Below are positions 57,991 through 64,000 of a stretch of DNA of 64,000 nucleotides, piece after piece. A model generated the notes under the pieces. The model worked only from the letters and a program-made list of their open reading frames with translations. It ran no database searches and had not been told where the DNA came from. The position numbers were made by a program, and so were the translations under genes. This DNA comes from Cerrena zonata (lineage: Eukaryota; Basidiomycota; Agaricomycetes; Polyporales; Cerrenaceae), in NCBI GenBank assembly GCA_038087015.1, contig JASBNA010000010.1, positions 992,001-1,056,000 of the forward strand, read 5' to 3'. Position 1 is the stretch's first letter, and each line of letters starts with the position of its first letter.

Positions 57991-60203
57991 GCTCACCTAT
58001 CTATAATCCAAAGATTTTTTCTCGCTGATGTATTTGTGCACTAACAACTCATGGTTACCTGGAATAAATTGTCGTCATGTTCTGGTCCGGCTGCTCTAAA
58101 ACAGAATATGTGGTAGAGATACCATTTCACATAAACTAATCAGTGTTAAGGCTCTCGCATGATTTCAATAATATGACCGAACATAACTATCCCATCTCAC
58201 AAATGTCCATCGTGATCGGATTTCAAGCCTTATTTGTTGGTAAGTAGTACTTTATCGGAATCTGCCGTCTTACAGAACCCCTTTTCCCAAGGTGATAACC
58301 ATATTTCAAGTTGTGAACATTGAACGAACGCTCAGGTCACGGAGCCGATGGACCTCAGGTTTTGGCACACAAGCATTCTGCTATAGGGTTATCACTAGCT
58401 CGTTATCATACGAGTAAGAGCGTCTAGGTCCTAGCTCAACATACTGAAAACCATCACCATACTTACATAGTTACAGTGCCATGAATGTACAGCGACAAAT
58501 ATGTCCGAGATCGTTTCGTAATGATCTTCTGTCCCTATGGATATTATCCCTTTTCCTAAGGGTCTGTTCTCGCGCTGATAGTTATGGTCTCATGTTCCAC
58601 GATGGTCCTCGCCTGACCTGCGGCACTAAATCACAATGAGAGATTGTGTCCTTGGCAGAGTGGTTGAGAAGTTTATTAGAGAGGCACGAGATGGATTAGT
58701 GACCATTGTGAAACTACTATTACAGAGCTTGTGAGTTCTTCTGATCCCGTGTGGTACGTCATATCCAGTTATTTACGTGTACGTAAATGATTCAGACGAT
58801 GAAAAAGCAACGATCGTATCTCATCTCAAGATGTGGGGAAATAGATAGTGCGACAATGGGATGGACTTGAACAATGAACACTTCACATCCGCTCATTTTT
58901 TGGGACGCGGAGTAACGGTCGGTGGTCTCCGCTATGTACAGGATCAAAACGGCAGACACAGCACCATGACAAGACTACAGGTCTTTGGGTCACTCACGTA
59001 ACGGCGGCAATCCGAACCCGTTCATCGGTGTTGAAAATAGGGTCTTGTACCTCGTCCTCCCGACGGTCTTCGGAGAAGATGCTGGTGTAGGACCATTGTG
59101 CTGCAGATCAGGCAAGGCCGATGTATAGTTCACCGTGATCAGTATTGCTACATGGAATTCTATGGACCTCAACCACGGATATTAGATTTTGAGACGCTGA
59201 GTAACACCGTTAATGCCTAGCCAGACCCTCCAGCTAACATAAACCTCTGGACATAATATTACAGCCGTGACATAATGCAAGGTACCTCAAAGATGGCCGT
59301 GTACATTGGTTTACGCTTTCTTGCTGAACAGAGAAAATAGGGGCTTGAGAGTATTCGCTGTCGCTGGTTTTATGCCAACTTCATCCGTCATTATGACATC
59401 GGAAGGGTCTCCCAGTGCTGCGGTCGACTCCACAACGTTACGCTGACAACTAGAAACTTTGTCTCCCATCCGAAGGCATCTTCTTTCACTACGTTGATCT
59501 CGATGAATGGATGAATGGTTATCCTCATCGCAGACTAACCCTCCTTGAAATACAACATTCCATCTGACATTTCCAGTCGCACTCGTCGAACGTGTTGTAG
59601 CTCATCTAGTACTCTGTGATCTAGGTTTCAATCTCGGTGAATGCTTGGCACTGCGCTGATGTGTAGGTTTTGTTTTGTTCATGAAGGTCTGTTCTGATCC
59701 CGGCCGTTTTGCAACAACGGGCAAACCTGATAACACCTGCTGCAACCTCATTCTGGGAAATGGTCCCGAGGTGCCGAGTCTTAACGCGGCTAACGGTGTC
59801 GCATCTGATATCGCTTCTAGTGAGTTCAAGCACTTTGGCTTACATAGGCTTATACTCACTCACTTGGCTATGGTCTCTTTGTGGCTCTTTGCACTTTCAG
59901 TTCTGGCGCTCAACACTATGTCACTCTTCTCCCACCCCGACAGTAGATCAAGGACTTTCGTACTACCCGCCAAAAACGGTTTAACTCTGATTCTGGAGAT
60001 GGGATCATGGTAAAATGAGGCTTTAACCCCCAATAGCTTGTTTACGACTCGGTCAGAACACGGATCAGAGTGTACGCTAGCTCCTGAGGGCGCCGGTCGT
60101 ATATTTGGATGATAAAAGGTGGGGATTGGTCTTCGATCATCCATGGTATCACCCTGAATCTATCACCCTCCACCCTTACAGCTCAATATCTCTGCCCTTT
60201 ACT
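57991..60203. other. 2.2 kb gene-poor interval
   Basis: No gene could be supported. Frames at 59675-60013 and 59709-59984 (plus) and 59602-59859 (minus) overlap each other and lack domains. A tRNA-like A box near 58655 lacks a B box and was rejected. A TATA-like sequence is absent close to the next gene. Confidence 0.4.
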
Positions 60204-60578
60204 ATGAGTACTGTGAGTCCCTCAATTTTATTGACTTGCTTGCTTCTCAAACTCAGACATGTATCGAGTCAAATACGCAGGATCCGAATACTAACGACGA
60301 TTATCCACCTGCCACACCTCGCCGGACGCCAATGGCATGCACGTTTTGCAGAGGTAAGGCTCAGTCTTATACAAGCTCTTGATCGGCTGCAATGGAATAC
60401 AGGTCGTAAACTGAAATGCGACGGCCGTTCGACTTGTGCGAACTGCGAACGTCGGAATATCCCTTGCACCTATGTGCCCGTGTGCGTTACTACTCCCCTC
60501 AAAGTCGTAACCAGTGACGAAAGCTCACCCCACAATATAGATCCGAGCAACAGAAGTAACAACCTGCCGAGGGCCTAG
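60204..60578 (+). CDS. Miniature Zn2Cys6 zinc-cluster protein (copy 2)
   Basis: Three exons (60204-60212, 60257-60353, 60403-60578) encode 93 residues. A DNA-binding zinc cluster occupies residues ~30-60: CTFCRGRKLKCDG, then STCANCERRNIPCTYVPV, spacing C-x2-C-x6-C-x5-C-x2-C-x6-C, followed by a polar tail of ~35 residues. It resembles the 22615-23005 gene in the PRRxPMACTFCR lead-in, in RKLKCDGR, CANCERR and YVPV, and in an intron directly after CTFCR, so the two are paralogs. The Cys3-Cys4 loop is one residue shorter here. As in copy 1, no dimerisation or activation domain is present. The unspliced DNA also has an open frame through this region, which hides the cluster; splicing restores it. 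Confidence 0.75.
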   Translation: MSTVSPSILLTCLLLKLRHVSSQIRRIRILTTIIHLPHLAGRQWHARFAEVRLSLIQALDRLQWNTGRKLKCDGRSTCANCERRNIPCTYVPVCVTTPLKVVTSDESSPHNIDPSNRSNNLPRA

Positions 60579-62522
60579 ACTGCTCTGTGACGATACATGA
60601 CATCCGCCTTTCTAACTTGATACCTTGCCAGTACAATATTCTTGCCTCGTGTAATAAAGACCCTGAGGTCTGCGACTTGTCTAGCCCGCCTATGATCACG
60701 CATTCAATTGTTTTGCGTCCCTTCACGGATGTGCCTGCCATGCTTATCCAGACGACGTGATCCACGAGAGTTCTACGTGGATCCGCAGACATGAGTATAT
60801 GAGTAATCGAGGAACCGCTACGCAACCTGAATTGTGTCACGTCTAGGTGCGAGAATGATCGTGGATTGAGGTGAATACATTTCATGAGTAGGCGAAATCG
60901 GTCTATCGCGGAGTTTTGATAAATGACTTATGCAAGACTTCAGGAAAAAATCGGGACATCGGTCAGTTGTCATGGACCAAAACCCTATGGCCATCCTCAG
61001 GCACGATCGGTGTATACCAGAGAACCATACACATATAGTCTGTTTTCAGCTGTCGGAGATGCCGCCCTCCCGATATGCGTCATGGGGCTGTTGAGCGCGG
61101 CACTGCCAGCCTTTCTTCAAGCAGGTTATCGTCTGTTATCGCGAGAGGTACGAGACAAACTAGGACGAGGTTAGAGTTCTCAACGGTCGCGCTCAGAAGC
61201 AAGTAGTGGTAACTCGATTGGCATATTTGAACAGAGATCAGATCCGAGCTGTACATTTTGATACGGTGGGTTTAACGCGAGGCTAGGACATGGGGATGCA
61301 ATAGGCTGGTTATATGCACTGATAAGGTACGGTAGTCACAGCGCAACGTTCTACCCGGTGGCATATGTAATTGATCTATGTCATGAACGAGCGTCTCATC
61401 TGGCATGCAGTAACAGTATTGAACTTCACCTTGAAGCTTTAATGTTGGATATACGCAAAGGTCAAGATGCAGCAGTACATTCATCACGTAGAAACCACCC
61501 TTGATTTATGAGGAGAAAATGATCTTGCCGAGCGCCTCGATATGATCTGCACGGCTGTATCTGGAATTCTAGGGGCTGAAGTGCTTGCCCTACTAGTAGG
61601 AGGTCTACGTATGCCATGGCGTTGAAGAGCTCCCGGCCGCCACACCAGATGATTCAAATCTAATCAAACGTCCAAGCTGTGAGATTAAATATATACCAAT
61701 GAGCGCTCCCAAGGGGAATGAGTAGATAATAATATATTCACTATCTCAACACGAAGGTTCGTCATATTCCAAGTCTCAGGCTGTGGTCGGTCTAGGTTAA
61801 TTTCACACTATAGAATTGAAACCAAGGTTGTACCCGAGTAGATCGAACAAAGATAACGCGTGCAGGGACGGAAACCGAGTGAAACGCATCCAGTTCATAT
61901 TTCATTTAACGGATGTACGTACCGTGAAGTGTCGACCGCGTCGGCGATAGTTCAGTATAATGAGCAGGAGAAGATACAGCCTTGCTAGAATCAAAACGCC
62001 ACACAGGCTTGGCCAACTCGTTCTATAACGGCCCCGATGTATAATATATGTGGGATCAGTTTGTGAACCAAAAAGGAGGATTTCCAGCAATGTCGGATGT
62101 TGTATAAACAAGCCGGGAGTCGCTCTAACTAACCACGTTAACCCATCTCGGTTGCTGGACGCTGAACATTCTGACGTCGTTGACAGATAGACGCTTTGAT
62201 CCTCTTCCATTAGGACTCGGAGGTAAAATACGTATTCATCGGTGCTTGGAGATAGTTAACAAACGATCAGGGGTACATTTACGTATGTTGCACGTTTCAT
62301 ACTTGTCCGGAAAGAGGAGAACGGGAACAGTCACGGATATTGATCATTCTCGAAGACTGCTAGACACTGGCGTAATTCTGGCGGGGTGCAAACTATAGTC
62401 TATAGAGAATCGTAAGATTAAATACAGACAGACAACACAGAAGCTGTTTACCCCACCACTCACTAGTCTACCCCGCTTAGAATTACAAGTCGCCACTCAG
62501 CCGGCCAGAAAGTGTCCGATAA
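60579..62522. other. 1.9 kb gene-poor interval
   Basis: No gene, RNA or strong repeat was seen. Short frames (60923-61174 plus, 61902-62210 minus, 62180-62398 plus) lack recognisable content. The right end is the 3' flank of the membrane protein gene at the window edge. Confidence 0.4.
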
Positions 62523-64000
62523 CTAAGGACTTTCACGCAACGCAGGTTCCCTCCTTCCCAAACTTTCCACGGGTGAAGCAGGCGTGCTAGCTGCAGAGCT
62601 GGCGGTATTCACACTAATAACAGTATAGTACGATGCCCTGCTTCTGCACCTTGTCTGTCCGTTCATAGCGGATGGTGTACCTGTCATGTAGGATCGGTAC
62701 ATTTCTCCGGATTCGTCCCTTCCGCTATTAGAGGGACCTTCAATCGGGGTTAGAGCGATACTCGCCGTAAGACTGTTACTCCGGCTCGGTGGGTTGCTGT
62801 CACTGGTCATCGACAGCGTGTTCGATCGTGTTGGGGGACGTGAAAGCGTATGCACTGAGCGGTCGCCTAATGTGCTAGAAAGTGTGGGGCTCCGTAATTC
62901 TCGTGAGCCTAATGACTCGATGGTAGGCATTCGATGGATGATATGACCCAAGTATGGGAAGTAATCTCGATCCTCTAATGCCGGTGGTCGAGGAGTTGTA
63001 GGTGGGGACGGCGTACGGAAACGCATGTCATCATTATCGTCGCTTTCTAGATCCATGGCTGCCTGTGTTTGGCGGGTGACTTGGTTAACGAGGTGGCGGA
63101 ATTGGTGTGCGAAAGCGGTTAGATCTTCATCTGGAGGATATCTAGCTGGATCGAATGAATGGTGTTGGTGTAGGGGGAAATCGATGTTCGATGGGGAGGC
63201 AGCCGGGACAGCAGAATAGGCAGCCTGGGCAGGCCTAGCGGGCGAAAGTGTATTGTCGAAGGAGTCGGGAGATTGCCTTCCAGCCTCATCTGCAAACCGA
63301 AGAGTGGTCGTGTGGTTTTCCCTCGCAAGTCGGGGTGAGAGTGGTGGTGGCGAGAACGGTGGCGAACTATGAGAAGATGACACTAGGCGATCATCTGTGT
63401 GCGAGTCTGAGGATCGAGAGCGTGTAGGTTGAATTCGCGAACGTGATCGGCGTAAGGTATGCTCGTCCGCGCTCGAAGGTCCAGCGCTCTCGTTGGAAGC
63501 GCACTCGCCAAATTCCGTGGTTTGTGAAGGACGGCGGCCACCTTGTACTGATACGGGGATGTTATTCGTGGAAGACATGAGCCCAAAGCTCCGCGACGAC
63601 GTGGCGGTTGTGTTGGCAGAATTCTCGATTAAAGATTGACGCAGTACATAATGATGTCTCCTTTGGAACGGCTTGCGTGTTCTGGAATACTTGTAACTGA
63701 GAATGAAGTAAGCCGCCTGATAGAGTTAAGACGAGATGTGTTAGAGCGAAGTTAAAGACTAATACGTGTAAGAATTAAACTTACAGCCACCACAGCGGAT
63801 AAGAATAACCTAGCCACGGCACCCAAGAGCCAGAAACCCCAAGGCGTCACTTTGGTAGGGTCGCAGGGTAAACTCCGTCCGGACCACAGTGCGTCAATAT
63901 CCCATGAACATCGGCCGCTGACTCTATCAGTCTGGTCGGGAGAAGAAGATTTCCAAAGAACGACAAAAATAAGGTTTACAATAGCAGGTCCGAGAAGGAG
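62523..64000 (-). CDS. Membrane protein with long disordered tail (5' end missing)
   Basis: The gene enters from the right edge; its N-terminus is outside the window. Two exons are visible (63785 to beyond 64000, and 62523-63716) with a 68-base intron. The first gives two hydrophobic helices (GPAIVNLIFVVLW and WGFWLLGAVARLFLSAVVA, continuing as AAYFILSYKY), separated by a Cys-containing loop (GRCSWDIDALWSG..LPCD). After the last helix comes a basic stretch (RTRKPFQRRHHY), then about 350 residues rich in Ser, Pro, Thr and Arg that are probably cytosolic and disordered. I believe similar proteins occur as uncharacterised membrane proteins in Agaricomycetes. No enzymatic motif was seen. Confidence 0.75.

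Noticed and set aside
58645..58740. tRNA-like A box (TGGCAGAGTGGTTGAG)
   Set aside because: No B box or T arm follows within a tRNA length.
1..64000. CRISPR arrays, bacterial operons, prophage or insertion sequences
   Set aside because: No regularly spaced short repeats or bacterial gene organisation. The window is eukaryotic with spliced genes throughout.

Overview
The window reads as nuclear DNA of a basidiomycete fungus, most likely an Agaricomycete. The genes are split by many short introns, mostly about 45 to 75 bases with GT..AG ends. The proteins include families I associate with Agaricomycetes: a DUF6533 membrane protein, a BAG chaperone with a disordered tail, and a Crinkler-like P-loop NTPase. 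There are also ordinary eukaryotic housekeeping genes. Nothing bacterial, viral or organellar was seen. Exon boundaries were worked out by hand from splice signals and reading frame. For ALKBH6, SET5, MPP6, both zinc-cluster genes, RPP14 and the 38.7-39.6 kb gene the spliced length divides exactly by three.

Layout. The first ~2.3 kb is conspicuously AT-rich and carries a minus-strand DUF6533 membrane protein gene. From about 4.9 to 13.0 kb lies a repeat-rich accessory block. Two clusters of old, diverged direct repeats with a unit of roughly 1 kb (4.9-7.2 kb and 10.75-12.95 kb) flank a decayed Crinkler-like NTPase gene (7.75-10.5 kb). The gene-bearing part begins at 13.5 kb: a BAG-domain co-chaperone with heat-shock-like elements upstream, ALKBH6 converging on SET5, a miniature Zn2Cys6 protein, the phosphatidylethanolamine methyltransferase CHO2, a small RNase P/MRP subunit (Rpp14/Pop5 family) and DCN1 (cullin neddylation). 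A gene-poor interval (32.3-47.1 kb) contains one convincing gene, a conserved proline- and serine-rich protein. After it come MPP6 (exosome cofactor), an intron-containing tRNA-Arg(CCU), a DHHC palmitoyltransferase, ornithine aminotransferase, a 2-oxoglutarate/Fe(II) dioxygenase, a second miniature Zn2Cys6 protein paralogous to the first, and at the right edge a truncated membrane protein with a long disordered tail.

The housekeeping genes do not form a pathway. Each appears to have its own promoter. The stretches most worth attention are the repeat block with its embedded NTPase relic, the pair of very small zinc-cluster proteins, the heat-shock-like promoter of the BAG gene, and the unusually long intron of the ornithine aminotransferase gene.
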